From Pseudomonas sp. SID14000 (GTDB lineage Bacteria; Pseudomonadota; Gammaproteobacteria; Pseudomonadales; Pseudomonadaceae), in assembly GCF_002165135.1 (NCBI RefSeq), contig NZ_NFZQ01000004.1, positions 310,001 to 374,000 of the forward strand: a stretch of 64,000 bases of DNA, read 5' to 3'. The notes below the pieces were generated by a model. That model had not been told where the DNA came from. It did not search any database and worked only from the letters and a program-made list of their open reading frames with translations. Each line of letters starts with the position of its first letter. The stretch's first letter is position 1. Of the stretch, positions 44,794-53,367 are shown piece after piece. Made by a program: the position numbers and the translations under genes.

Positions 44794-45098
44794 GAACCTA
44801 CACCCTCGACCCACTGAAAATGGCCGACTGGCTGAGCCTGTACCAAAGCCACGCGCTGGAAGTGCAAAGCGAGCACCTGGGTAACCTGGTCGGCTTTTTC
44901 ACCAGCGAGTTCGGCGAGGTCAACCAGGTGGTGCATATCTGGGGCTATGCCAGCCTCGACGAACGCGTGGCACGGCGCGCAGCCATGGCGGCGGACCCGC
45001 GTTGGGTAGAGTTCTCACGACGCAATCGCGAGCTGGGCGCGGTGCTGCGCTTGCAGTCGCGCCTGCTGCGGCCCACCGGTTTTTCGCCGCTGCAGTAA
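44778..45098 (+). CDS. NIPSNAP family protein
   Basis: The 106-residue alpha/beta ferredoxin-like protein begins MYYELRTYTLDPLKMADWLSLYQ and contains GNLVGFFTSEFGEVNQVVHIWGYASLDER, the NIPSNAP signature. Members often accompany catabolic oxygenases and dehydratases and form small dimers. GGGAGA lies 7 nt before the ATG; it overlaps the upstream flavoprotein gene and the second flavoprotein follows 33 bp later. Confidence 0.85.
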   Translation: MYYELRTYTLDPLKMADWLSLYQSHALEVQSEHLGNLVGFFTSEFGEVNQVVHIWGYASLDERVARRAAMAADPRWVEFSRRNRELGAVLRLQSRLLRPTGFSPLQ

Positions 45099-45131
45099 AA
45101 CCTTCCTCCAACGCCTGAGCGGAACCCCACC

Positions 45132-46805
45132 ATGCAACCCCTCGAATGTGACGTACTCGTCATCGGCTCCGGTGCCTCTGGCCTGGCGACCGCCGTTACT
45201 GCCGCACATCACGGCCTGCAGGTGATCGTCGCGGAAAAAGCCAACCAGCTGGGCGGCACCAGCGCCTGGTCGGGGGGCTGGCTGTGGATTCCGCGCAACC
45301 CGTTGGCCATCGCCGAAGGCATCGTCGAGCGCGACGATGCCCCGGAGCGCTACCTGCGCGCGCAAACCCACGTCAGCGACCTGGACCCGCGCCAGCTCGC
45401 CTTCCTGCGTCACGGCCCGGAGATGGTAGCGTTCTTTCAGCAGCACACTGCCGTCCAGTTCCAGTCCGGCAGCCGCATGCCCGACATGCGCGAAGGCGAC
45501 GGCAGCGCACGCGGTGGCCGTTCGCTGTGCGCACTGCCATACGACGGGCGCCTGCTCGGGCCCTGGCTGCACAAGCTGCGCCCACCGCTGGACATCGTCA
45601 GCCTGGCCGGCATGGGCATTGCCGGCGGCGCCGACATGACTGCGTTCTTCAACGCCACGCGCTCGCCCAAGGCGGCGCTGCATGTGGGCAAGCGCCTGCT
45701 GCACCATGCCCGCGACCTGCTGCTGCACCGGCGTGGCCTGCAACTGGTCAATGGCAACGCGCTGGTGGCACGCCTGTTGCGCAGCGCCCTGGACCTTGGC
45801 GTGACGCTGCTGACCGACAAGCCGGCCAGCCGCCTGCTGGGCGAAGGCCGGGTCAGCGGCGCGCAGTTTGCCGACGGCCAGGTGATCCACGCCCGCCGCG
45901 GTGTGGTGCTGGCCTGCGGTGGCTTTGCGCATGATTGCCAGCGCATCGCGCAACTGATGCCCCATGCGCCGGACGGTGACCTGCATTACTCCGCCGCACC
46001 ATGGGAAAACAGCGGCGACGGCCTGCGCCTGGGCGAACAGGCCGGTGGCAGGGTCCCCACGACTGCGGCCCATGCAGGCGCTTGGGCACCTGTGTCACAG
46101 GTGCCGCGCAGCGACGGCAGTTTCGGCCATTTCCCGCACTTGATCGACCGCGCCAAGCCCGGCTTCATCGCCGTGCGCCGCGATGGCCGGCGCTTCGTCA
46201 ACGAGGCCGATTGCTACCACGACTTCATGAACGCGCTGTTCGCCGCCACGCCGCAGGGGGAAGCGCCGGAAGCCTGGCTGATCTGCGACCACGCCGCGCA
46301 ACGTCGCTATGGTATTGGCTGGGCCAAGCCCTTCCCTTTCCCCACCCGCCACTATCAACGCTGCGGTTACCTGCACAGCGGTCGCACGCTGGCGCAACTG
46401 GCGCAGCGCTGCGGGATCGATGCCGAGCAGTTGCAGCGCACGGTGGACGGCTTCAACCGCCATGCAGCCCAGGGGGAGGACCCGGTTTTCCAGCGTGGCG
46501 TATCGGCCTACAACCGGACCCAGGGCGAGCCGTTGCAGGTACCCAATCCATCGCTGCGACCATTGTTGAACGGGCCGTATCACGCAGTGAAACTGTTGCC
46601 GGGCAGCCTGGGTACCTTTGCCGGCCTGGCAACAGACAGTGCCGCCCGCGTGCTGGACCATGCGATGCAGCCGATTCCGGGGCTGTATGCGGTGGGCAAC
46701 GACATGCACAGCGTGATGGGCGGGTATTACCCAAGCGGCGGTATTACCTTGGGGCCGGGGATGACATTCGGTTACCTGGTCGGTAAAGCGTTGAGCAGCT
46801 TATAG
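45132..46805 (+). CDS. FAD-dependent dehydrogenase, KSTD/fumarate-reductase-like, copy 2
   Basis: The 557-residue flavoprotein parallels copy 1: VLVIGSGASGLATAVTAA, GGTSAWSGGWLWIPRN, and C-terminal GLYAVGNDMHSVMGGYYPSGGITLGPGMTFGYL. The GGWLWIPRNP variant is closer to 3-ketosteroid dehydrogenases. Two divergent paralogues in one operon suggest successive desaturations or a heteromeric enzyme. The gene ends 15 bp before the convergent tssM stop. Confidence 0.85.
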   Translation: MQPLECDVLVIGSGASGLATAVTAAHHGLQVIVAEKANQLGGTSAWSGGWLWIPRNPLAIAEGIVERDDAPERYLRAQTHVSDLDPRQLAFLRHGPEMVAFFQQHTAVQFQSGSRMPDMREGDGSARGGRSLCALPYDGRLLGPWLHKLRPPLDIVSLAGMGIAGGADMTAFFNATRSPKAALHVGKRLLHHARDLLLHRRGLQLVNGNALVARLLRSALDLGVTLLTDKPASRLLGEGRVSGAQFADGQVIHARRGVVLACGGFAHDCQRIAQLMPHAPDGDLHYSAAPWENSGDGLRLGEQAGGRVPTTAAHAGAWAPVSQVPRSDGSFGHFPHLIDRAKPGFIAVRRDGRRFVNEADCYHDFMNALFAATPQGEAPEAWLICDHAAQRRYGIGWAKPFPFPTRHYQRCGYLHSGRTLAQLAQRCGIDAEQLQRTVDGFNRHAAQGEDPVFQRGVSAYNRTQGEPLQVPNPSLRPLLNGPYHAVKLLPGSLGTFAGLATDSAARVLDHAMQPIPGLYAVGNDMHSVMGGYYPSGGITLGPGMTFGYLVGKALSSL

Positions 46806-46820
46806 GCTCCATATGAATCT

Positions 46821-49800
46821 TCATAAGCGCTGCTCACCCGACTGCCTCCCCTGCGCCACCTTGGGTGGCTGTTGCAACAAACCGCGTGGCAATCGGAAGC
46901 CCTTGAAAGTCTCCTGGGTAATCGGGTTATAGGCTTTCTCGGCATTCAACCGGTAGCGCATCACCCCGTCACCCGTTCTGAAGCTCAAATCCACACTGGT
47001 TGCTGTCCTGCCATTGAGCGAGCCACGGCTGAGCAGGCGGAACATCGACCATGGACCGCGGTACTCCAGGCTGCTGCTATTGCCGTTCTGCCTGAGCAAG
47101 GTAAGACTGCTGCGCACTTGCTGCCCTTGAGTATTGGGCCAGACAATACCTGTGATCTGGCTCGGACCATGAGTGTAGGAAATCAACTGGCCATCCAGAT
47201 CCAGCAAGCTGGTGCGCTGATTCTTACTCAATCCCAACGGCTCGATGCTGAGCTGCACGCTCAGATTACCGCGCTGATCGAAGAAGCTTTCGCGGATACG
47301 GTCAGCCAGCTCCAGCTGCTCGATCACATCGTCGCGAATCAGCGACTGCCCCTGCTGACCGGACCGCAGGGCTTCAAGGTTTTCCTTCAGGAAGATCTTC
47401 AAATACTGATCATTGAACTGTTGCAGACGCCCCTTTGGCCCGAAGAACGCCTCGAAGTCATCCAGGGAAGCGTCGGGGGCCCTCACCACGAAAGGATAGC
47501 GCCCTGCCAGGCGCTGCTGGAAGAAACTGTAAACCTCAGCATCCCAGCGTCGCTCCAGCTCGCGCAATGCTTCAACATTCAACACTTGCGCAGTCTGATC
47601 TGCCACCTTTCGGACTTGCTGGTTGACGGGCTCCGGCAAGCCCGTTGCCACTCGCTGCAAGGTGCTGATCGGGTCGTGCCCTGTCATCGAGAAACGCTGG
47701 TGAACAGCTTGTAGAGCGGCCTTGCCCCGGTCCGGGCTGTCCTGAACTGCCCTGGCATAGTCATGTACGGCCGCAATGGCAGCGAGGGTCTCATCGTAGT
47801 AGCTTGGTTTGTCACCTGCTGACTGCAACATGACACCAAGTCCCGAAAATGCCCGCTGGATTGCCAGAGCTTGTTGCATCTCGGGTTTGCTACTCCCTGG
47901 TCGAAGCGCTTCTGCCTCGCCCGCACCATCAAGCCCCGCAGGCAATGAAAGCGCAGTGTTGTCCCTCACCGTATTCAGCAGCCGATGCAGCGGAGCAGCG
48001 GGCCCGGTCAACTGCTCCAGGATCGCGACGCCATGGTTCAGATCGCGGAAATCAGCTATCGAAAAGGCATTCAAGGCACGCCGCCAGCTATCAATGTAAT
48101 CGATGCTATAAAGGTCACGCAGGCGTTCTGTCAGCACCTCACGGTCGGTGTCCGAGTAATCGAGCTGTCCTCGCTCACCCAACGCCCACTGGTCGATCAT
48201 CGCCATCTCGGCGAACCGCTGGCTACGCGGTTCAAAGTATTCCTTGAAGCCTCTGGCGGTGAGCATAGGCGCAAGCAAGACACCATCATCGCCCAGCCTG
48301 GAGCCAGAAGCCGGCTGGTAGACCACATCGAAAGCTGGCCCCACCTGATGACGCAGGTCCAAGCCTGTATGCAGCTGCTCCTGGGCCTGTTGTTTGAGGC
48401 TTGCATAGACCCGCTCCGGCAGCGGCACCTTGCGTAAGGTCTGCTGCACTTCGGCGACACGCTGACGGAACTGTGGCAGCTCGGTATCGGCATAGGCCAA
48501 GGCGTATTTCAGATGCTGCATGAGGTTGCGCTGCAGTTGCCCCTGGCCCGGGAAAGCCTGTTGCCACTGGCGGGCCATCCAGTCCTCAACCCATTCTGGC
48601 CGGCGGTTCTGCCGATCCTCGAGCATCCGGTACACCCTGAGCGTGGCCATCTGCTGCTCACTGCCTGGGGAAGCGGCGTTCATGGCGTCGATCACACCAC
48701 TGGCCAAGGCCGGCAAGAAGCGCTTGGAGAGCAAACTCAGGTAGGCCTCATCAATCGAGGGGCCAATAGTGCGCCCCTGGTACAGGCCAAATTCAGCAAC
48801 ACCCGGCCAGGCCATTCGATAATCGCCAAATACCGCTACTGCATCACGGATCTGGTCCAGTGGCTCCAGCAGGTTGCGCCCGGTCGGGTCCAGGCGCTGG
48901 TCCACTTGGTGATGGCTGTACTCCCGGCTCTTGGCAAGCACGCTGGCTGCCTTGGTGCCGTTGATATCGAAATAGCGCTGCCAGGTGGCGATGGCGACAC
49001 AGAACGCAAGGATACCTACACCGGAACCCATCCATAACAACTGGCGCTTGTTACGTGCCACCCTGACATTGTCGCCGGCGAGGCCGGCCTCCTGGTAGAT
49101 GACTCTACGGAAGGCCTGCTGAATGAAGTAGACCAATGCCTTGCCTTGCCCCTTGCCTTCACGCAGGGGAAGCTTTGTCTCGTAGGGTTGTGCCGCCTCA
49201 CGAACGAATGCATTGAGCATATCGCCTTGCTGCACGACGGACGACAAATAGACGCCACGTACCAGTGCCGGTGTGGTGAACCGATCGCTCGCCAACGTTT
49301 CACGCAGGAATCCCAGCAATATCGGGCGCAGGCCAACCAGTTGCGCATGCAAGGAGAACAACCGAGCCCGGGGCGGTGCACTGCCCAGCCCGTCAAGTTG
49401 GTCAAATACCTGCTCGAATAGCTCCCTGACCAAGCGACCGTAGCATTCATCGTATTCGTCCAACCAGGCGTCGAACGAATCGACCGCATCCAGTTTGAAC
49501 GTGAACCCCAGCAGTTTCTCCCGCCTGGAAGCTGAGAGCTTGCTGTAGAGCTGGTCAAAGCCATCCAGCAGATCGAACTTGGATAACACCACATACAATG
49601 GCAAGCGCGAACCAAGCTGGCTACTCACCTCGTACAGACGCGTGCGCAGGACGTGAGCCAAAGCAATACGTTGCTCGGATGTGCCATGTAACAGCGCCGG
49701 CAGGTCGATGACCAGCACCAATCCATTGAGGGCTCTCTGACTTCGATTGCGCAGCAGCCATTCCAGCAGGTGGTTCCACAACTTGGCCGGAGTTCCGGAC

Positions 49801-50447
49801 GGCAGGGAAGATTCAGGGGCATTTGAGTTCTCGAATAACGAACCTGCCGATGCTTCCTGGCGGATGAAAACACCAGGTGGGTCGATAATCACCGCGTCAT
49901 TGCTGACCCACCAGCCTACCGGGTAGGCAAGCTCTTCAACTTGGTGGCCGCGCACCTGGGCCCGGTCGATGCGGGTCAGGGAGAAATTCTGGTCGGTACG
50001 CTCAACGAAGCTACTCTTGCCGGAATGTTCATCACCCAACACCAGATACCACGGCAACCGGTACAAGGCTCTGCGCCCGCCGGCACTGTCGAGATATCGC
50101 GCAAGCCCCTGGTTCAATGCCTTCTCTTGGGCGTGGACAAACGGTAACGCGCGATCCAGTTCGACGGCCACTGCCTCCTTGCGTTCCGCTTGCAGATGGC
50201 GAAAGCGCGTGCTCAATACAATAAGCCCGCAAAGTAGCGGTACCACCACGAGCACCAGGCTCGCCACGATGCGATGAGCCACATCGGCTAGCGGTTGTTG
50301 CTCACGCCACATCCATTGCGGCCCGAGCCACCAGATGGCGATCAGCATCAGCACGGCGCCAAGCCCGAGCAGCATCGGCATCGCCAGGCCAATGCGGGTA
50401 ACCAGGGGCAAGCCCCAGCGTTTGAGTTGTTTCCATAGTGGGTTCAT
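46821..50447 (-). CDS. tssM: Type VI secretion inner-membrane protein TssM (IcmF)
   Basis: The 1208-residue protein has two N-terminal helices (about 17-42 and 55-80), a cytoplasmic GTPase-like domain with P-loop GDEHSGKSS (138-146), a third helix near 465-485 (LWMGSGVGILAFCVAIATWQR) and a large periplasmic part with the C-terminal beta domain that meets TssJ. It forms the T6SS trans-envelope complex with TssL and TssJ. Its ATG overlaps the tssA stop (ATGA) and GGAG lies 5 nt upstream; an open frame continues upstream inside tssA. Confidence 0.95.
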   Translation of the reverse strand: MNPLWKQLKRWGLPLVTRIGLAMPMLLGLGAVLMLIAIWWLGPQWMWREQQPLADVAHRIVASLVLVVVPLLCGLIVLSTRFRHLQAERKEAVAVELDRALPFVHAQEKALNQGLARYLDSAGGRRALYRLPWYLVLGDEHSGKSSFVERTDQNFSLTRIDRAQVRGHQVEELAYPVGWWVSNDAVIIDPPGVFIRQEASAGSLFENSNAPESSLPSGTPAKLWNHLLEWLLRNRSQRALNGLVLVIDLPALLHGTSEQRIALAHVLRTRLYEVSSQLGSRLPLYVVLSKFDLLDGFDQLYSKLSASRREKLLGFTFKLDAVDSFDAWLDEYDECYGRLVRELFEQVFDQLDGLGSAPPRARLFSLHAQLVGLRPILLGFLRETLASDRFTTPALVRGVYLSSVVQQGDMLNAFVREAAQPYETKLPLREGKGQGKALVYFIQQAFRRVIYQEAGLAGDNVRVARNKRQLLWMGSGVGILAFCVAIATWQRYFDINGTKAASVLAKSREYSHHQVDQRLDPTGRNLLEPLDQIRDAVAVFGDYRMAWPGVAEFGLYQGRTIGPSIDEAYLSLLSKRFLPALASGVIDAMNAASPGSEQQMATLRVYRMLEDRQNRRPEWVEDWMARQWQQAFPGQGQLQRNLMQHLKYALAYADTELPQFRQRVAEVQQTLRKVPLPERVYASLKQQAQEQLHTGLDLRHQVGPAFDVVYQPASGSRLGDDGVLLAPMLTARGFKEYFEPRSQRFAEMAMIDQWALGERGQLDYSDTDREVLTERLRDLYSIDYIDSWRRALNAFSIADFRDLNHGVAILEQLTGPAAPLHRLLNTVRDNTALSLPAGLDGAGEAEALRPGSSKPEMQQALAIQRAFSGLGVMLQSAGDKPSYYDETLAAIAAVHDYARAVQDSPDRGKAALQAVHQRFSMTGHDPISTLQRVATGLPEPVNQQVRKVADQTAQVLNVEALRELERRWDAEVYSFFQQRLAGRYPFVVRAPDASLDDFEAFFGPKGRLQQFNDQYLKIFLKENLEALRSGQQGQSLIRDDVIEQLELADRIRESFFDQRGNLSVQLSIEPLGLSKNQRTSLLDLDGQLISYTHGPSQITGIVWPNTQGQQVRSSLTLLRQNGNSSSLEYRGPWSMFRLLSRGSLNGRTATSVDLSFRTGDGVMRYRLNAEKAYNPITQETFKGFRLPRGLLQQPPKVAQGRQSGEQRL

Positions 50448-51901
50448 GAGGGCTCCGGATCCTTGTTCTGATCTGCCATTGCTGAAGACGTCGCATAGTG
50501 CTGGAGCCCTTGGAAAACCTCGGGTTCCCAGGCAGCAGCAGTGGTTTGCTGCATCGTCCGGGCTACTCCGGCGCATAATTCCCGGGCCAACCAGGAAACA
50601 CCTCGCGTCGTCAGCAAGTCGGCGGCGATCAGCGTGGTGTGGGAGCGTTCACGAGGGGAATGGAGATCTGCTTGCATCCCTTGCAGCCTCAAGAGAAGCT
50701 GCTCTACACCAATACCCTCCAGCTGAGAGATGAGCTCCTCCCGCAGACTGCGGAACTCTTGAAAGGCAGCGCCTCGGTCAGCCACTCTTTCTCTGCCTTT
50801 GAGCCAAGCCAGGCATTGGCCATCGACGAACACCGTGCCATCGCTGAAGCACAGTTGCTGTAACGAAGGAAGGCGTTGTACAAACCGCGCTGTCGTGCTG
50901 CGAATGGCTTCGCTAACCTCGGTCATCGCCAGCCGGGACGCTATAGTCGCAGCCAGGAAGCTGCCGCGAATCCAATAAGGGGCTGCAGTGATGCTTTTCT
51001 CGATCCGATGCAGTAACGCAACATCAATCGAAGTGCCAGCTGCAGCATTTTCGTAGCCAGCGACAACTTCCGGCGGTACCGCTATCAGTCCCGTGCAGGG
51101 CCGCTGTCTGACTGCAGGCGCGCTCTGGATATGGGCCCATAAGCCGAAGCGACGTAGCTGGTAGCCAACCGGGTCGTAGGGATCCTGCTGATTGATGAGC
51201 TCGGCCATACTCAACACGGCACGCCGCGTTTCGCGCTCGTTGCCAATCGAAGCCCGGGGCACTGGCCTTGCAATGACATCAGCAATTGACGCTGGCTGGG
51301 TGCTTGCAATGGGCGCAGCAACCTCGCCAACACCGTTGGCAAGGTCCGTTTGTTCAAGTAACAGCCGCTCCAGCCTGCTCAGAACAGCTGCATCCAGCTG
51401 TGCGGCGTCTCGTTGCCGGGTCAAACGCGTCAACGCGTCCTGCGCGGTCAGCGCAAGAGCAGGGGTGTACGTGAAACGGTCCAGGCGCGGCAGTGTTTCG
51501 ATCAAGCGATCAAGCACAAGGCCAACCAGCTTGCGCTTGCCCAGGAAGCCTTTGGGCCCCGGTTTTGGATGAGCGGCTTCCCAATAGCACTCCACCATCC
51601 CGGCTAGCAACGCCAGGGTGACTCCCCAGCGCTCCCAACAACCGCTGCGCAGCCACACGACACCCAGGTGTGCGACGATCCGCAAGTGCTTGCACTGTTT
51701 GCCCAGATACTGACAGGACGCCTCTTCGATGTAGCTCCAGTCGATTGACGCCTCCTGTAGCCCACCCAGCTTGACCATCTCCTGGTCAATGGCCTGGTAG
51801 GTTTCGTCCTCCATGTCGAACAGGCCAGCCGGTACTGCCGGATCGATCGGCATAAGCAACCGGGTGAGTTGCTCTTCCCCCCACCCAGTTACCAGCGACA
51901 T
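50444..51901 (-). CDS. tssA: Type VI secretion protein TssA (ImpA_N/VasJ type)
   Basis: The 485-residue protein has an ImpA_N domain (about 15-130, with IDWSYIEEASCQYLGKQCKHLRIVAHLGV and GMVECYWEAAHPKPGPKGFLGKRKLVGLVLDRL) and a C-terminal VasJ-like region (TSIDVALLHRIEKSITAAPYWIRGSFLAATIASRL). TssA acts as a cap or chaperone for baseplate priming and sheath extension. It overlaps tagO/vasI by 13 bp and tssM by 4 bp. Confidence 0.88.
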   Translation of the reverse strand: MSLVTGWGEEQLTRLLMPIDPAVPAGLFDMEDETYQAIDQEMVKLGGLQEASIDWSYIEEASCQYLGKQCKHLRIVAHLGVVWLRSGCWERWGVTLALLAGMVECYWEAAHPKPGPKGFLGKRKLVGLVLDRLIETLPRLDRFTYTPALALTAQDALTRLTRQRDAAQLDAAVLSRLERLLLEQTDLANGVGEVAAPIASTQPASIADVIARPVPRASIGNERETRRAVLSMAELINQQDPYDPVGYQLRRFGLWAHIQSAPAVRQRPCTGLIAVPPEVVAGYENAAAGTSIDVALLHRIEKSITAAPYWIRGSFLAATIASRLAMTEVSEAIRSTTARFVQRLPSLQQLCFSDGTVFVDGQCLAWLKGRERVADRGAAFQEFRSLREELISQLEGIGVEQLLLRLQGMQADLHSPRERSHTTLIAADLLTTRGVSWLARELCAGVARTMQQTTAAAWEPEVFQGLQHYATSSAMADQNKDPEPS

Positions 51902-52536
51902 GTGCTACGCGCCTTGCTGATCAATGGGTCGAGCCCCTGGGCATCGAACATGAGGCCATCAACCTCGGGTTTGTCGCTGAGCAGCCGTATGCGTTGAGCT
52001 CCGATCAGCTTCTTGATCTGCTCGATGGCTGGCAGCCCTCGCCCCGCATCCAGTACCTGGCCGTTTTCCATCACTTGCCAGGGCCTTGCAACCGTGGCTC
52101 CACGCATCCCCTGCAACTGTACCCTCACCCATCTCGCGTCCAGGGGCCGCGCGCTAATGAACTGCAGCCTGGAAATACCCTCCACACAGCTGATAGCCAG
52201 GTACGGGCGTGGCTCGGCCGAGGCAATTGCCGGTGCTGATATCACTAACCCATGCATCCGCAAGTCCCCCTCATCCGTACTTGCGATGAAAGTCAGGTCA
52301 TCTGGCTCTCGCGCGGCTTCGTTTGCCATCACCCGCAACACACTCGCTGCTCCCTGCTCGGGTGCTGACCACTGTCGCTTTATTACATATGCAGGCGTCT
52401 TCGCTGCTTCATCAAAGCAAGCCAGACGCTCCACGTTAGACACGATCCCAGGGCAGTCCCGCACTGGGCTCGCTAACGCCGGCGGCAGGCAAAATATCAA
52501 CGAGAGAACAGTGCTACAGGAATAGCGAGCAATCAT
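51889..52536 (-). CDS. Type VI secretion-associated protein TagO/VasI-like
   Basis: The 215-residue exported protein has a signal peptide (STVLSLIFCLPPALASP) followed by CPGIVSNVERLACFDEAA, the TagO/VasI pattern (xxIxxxxERLxCYD), with residues near 95-160 and a C-terminal Cys. In other systems it is a periplasmic accessory of T6SS. First gene of the leftward operon; the start faces the divergent promoter region. Confidence 0.75.
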   Translation of the reverse strand: MIARYSCSTVLSLIFCLPPALASPVRDCPGIVSNVERLACFDEAAKTPAYVIKRQWSAPEQGAASVLRVMANEAAREPDDLTFIASTDEGDLRMHGLVISAPAIASAEPRPYLAISCVEGISRLQFISARPLDARWVRVQLQGMRGATVARPWQVMENGQVLDAGRGLPAIEQIKKLIGAQRIRLLSDKPEVDGLMFDAQGLDPLISKARSTCRW

Positions 52537-52846
52537 CGTAAGTCCACTCTCCTTTCAAAATAACAAATACGTCCTACATGACAAATCGCACTTTCCTACA
52601 AGATAATCCAACCGAAACAAGCAAGATTCAAAACATCAAACCGAACGAAACGCCTGGAGCCTAGTACATCGCAAACAGGTAACACAAACAAATATTTCCT
52701 TACATCTTTGCACTCGACTCACAGCGCACTTCAAGCGCATGGTTTTTATGCATCAGCAAACTTAGACACCGCCACGCGTTTACCAATAAACGCAAACATG
52801 TAGGACGCTTCCTACATATGAAAAAGACAAGCAAGGATATCAGGCC
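52537..52846. promoter_or_regulatory. Divergent T6SS promoter region with TCCTACAT repeats
   Basis: 310 bp, AT-rich compared with the flanks. TCCTACAT occurs at 52572-52579, TCCTACA at 52594-52600, and an inverted pair ATGTAGGA-CGCT-TCCTACAT at 52798-52817, each end thus about 30-60 bp from a T6SS start. No sigma-54 -24/-12 element was found. Confidence 0.6.
52798..52817. promoter_or_regulatory. Inverted repeat ahead of tssB, candidate operator
   Basis: ATGTAGGA (52798-52805), CGCT, TCCTACAT (52810-52817): perfect 8-bp arms ending 29 bp upstream of the tssB start. It shares the TCCTACAT word with copies at 52572 and 52594 near the leftward operon, which are 22 bp apart. Confidence 0.6.
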
Positions 52847-53350
52847 ATGAGTAAATCCTCCGGCTCCGTTGCGCCTAAAGAGCGCATCAACATTAAATAC
52901 GTACCGGCCACCAGTGGCGAACAGGCCGAAGTAGAGCTACCTCACAAGATGCTTGTCATGGGCGACTTCGGCCTGGATGACAACCGCGCCCTGGAAGATC
53001 GTGCGGTCATGCACATTGACAAGCACACCTTCAACAATGTGCTGAGCGATGCCGAGGTGCGCCTGGATATCTCCGTGCCGTCCATGCTCAGTGCAGCCCC
53101 GGATGCAGAACTGGCAGTCCATCTGCAGTTCAAGTCGATCAACGACTTCGGGCCCGACTGCATCGCTCGCCAGGTACCAGAGCTGAACAAACTGCTTCAG
53201 TTGCGCGAGGCGTTAGTCGCCCTGAAAGGCCCGCTGGGCAACGTGCCAACTTTTCGCAAGCAGCTGCAACATCTGTTGAACAACGAGCAAGCCCGTAAAC
53301 AACTCGCGAAAGAACTCGACCTGGTGCTCAAGGCGCCAAAAGAAGACTGA
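52847..53350 (+). CDS. tssB: Type VI secretion sheath protein TssB (VipA)
   Basis: The 167-residue protein has the TssB pattern ERINIKYVPATSGEQAEVELPHKMLVMGDFGLDD near the N-terminus and the sheath-core FKSINDFGPDCIARQVPELNKLL with a C-terminal helix region. It forms the contractile sheath with TssC. AAGGAT precedes the ATG. First gene of the rightward operon; 17 bp separate it from tssC. Confidence 0.95.
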   Translation: MSKSSGSVAPKERINIKYVPATSGEQAEVELPHKMLVMGDFGLDDNRALEDRAVMHIDKHTFNNVLSDAEVRLDISVPSMLSAAPDAELAVHLQFKSINDFGPDCIARQVPELNKLLQLREALVALKGPLGNVPTFRKQLQHLLNNEQARKQLAKELDLVLKAPKED

Positions 53351-53367
53351 GACAACGGAGCGTCCCA

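Noticed and set aside
52537..52846. Sigma-54 promoter for the T6SS operons
   Set aside because: No TGGCAC-N5-TTGC-like element was found on either strand.
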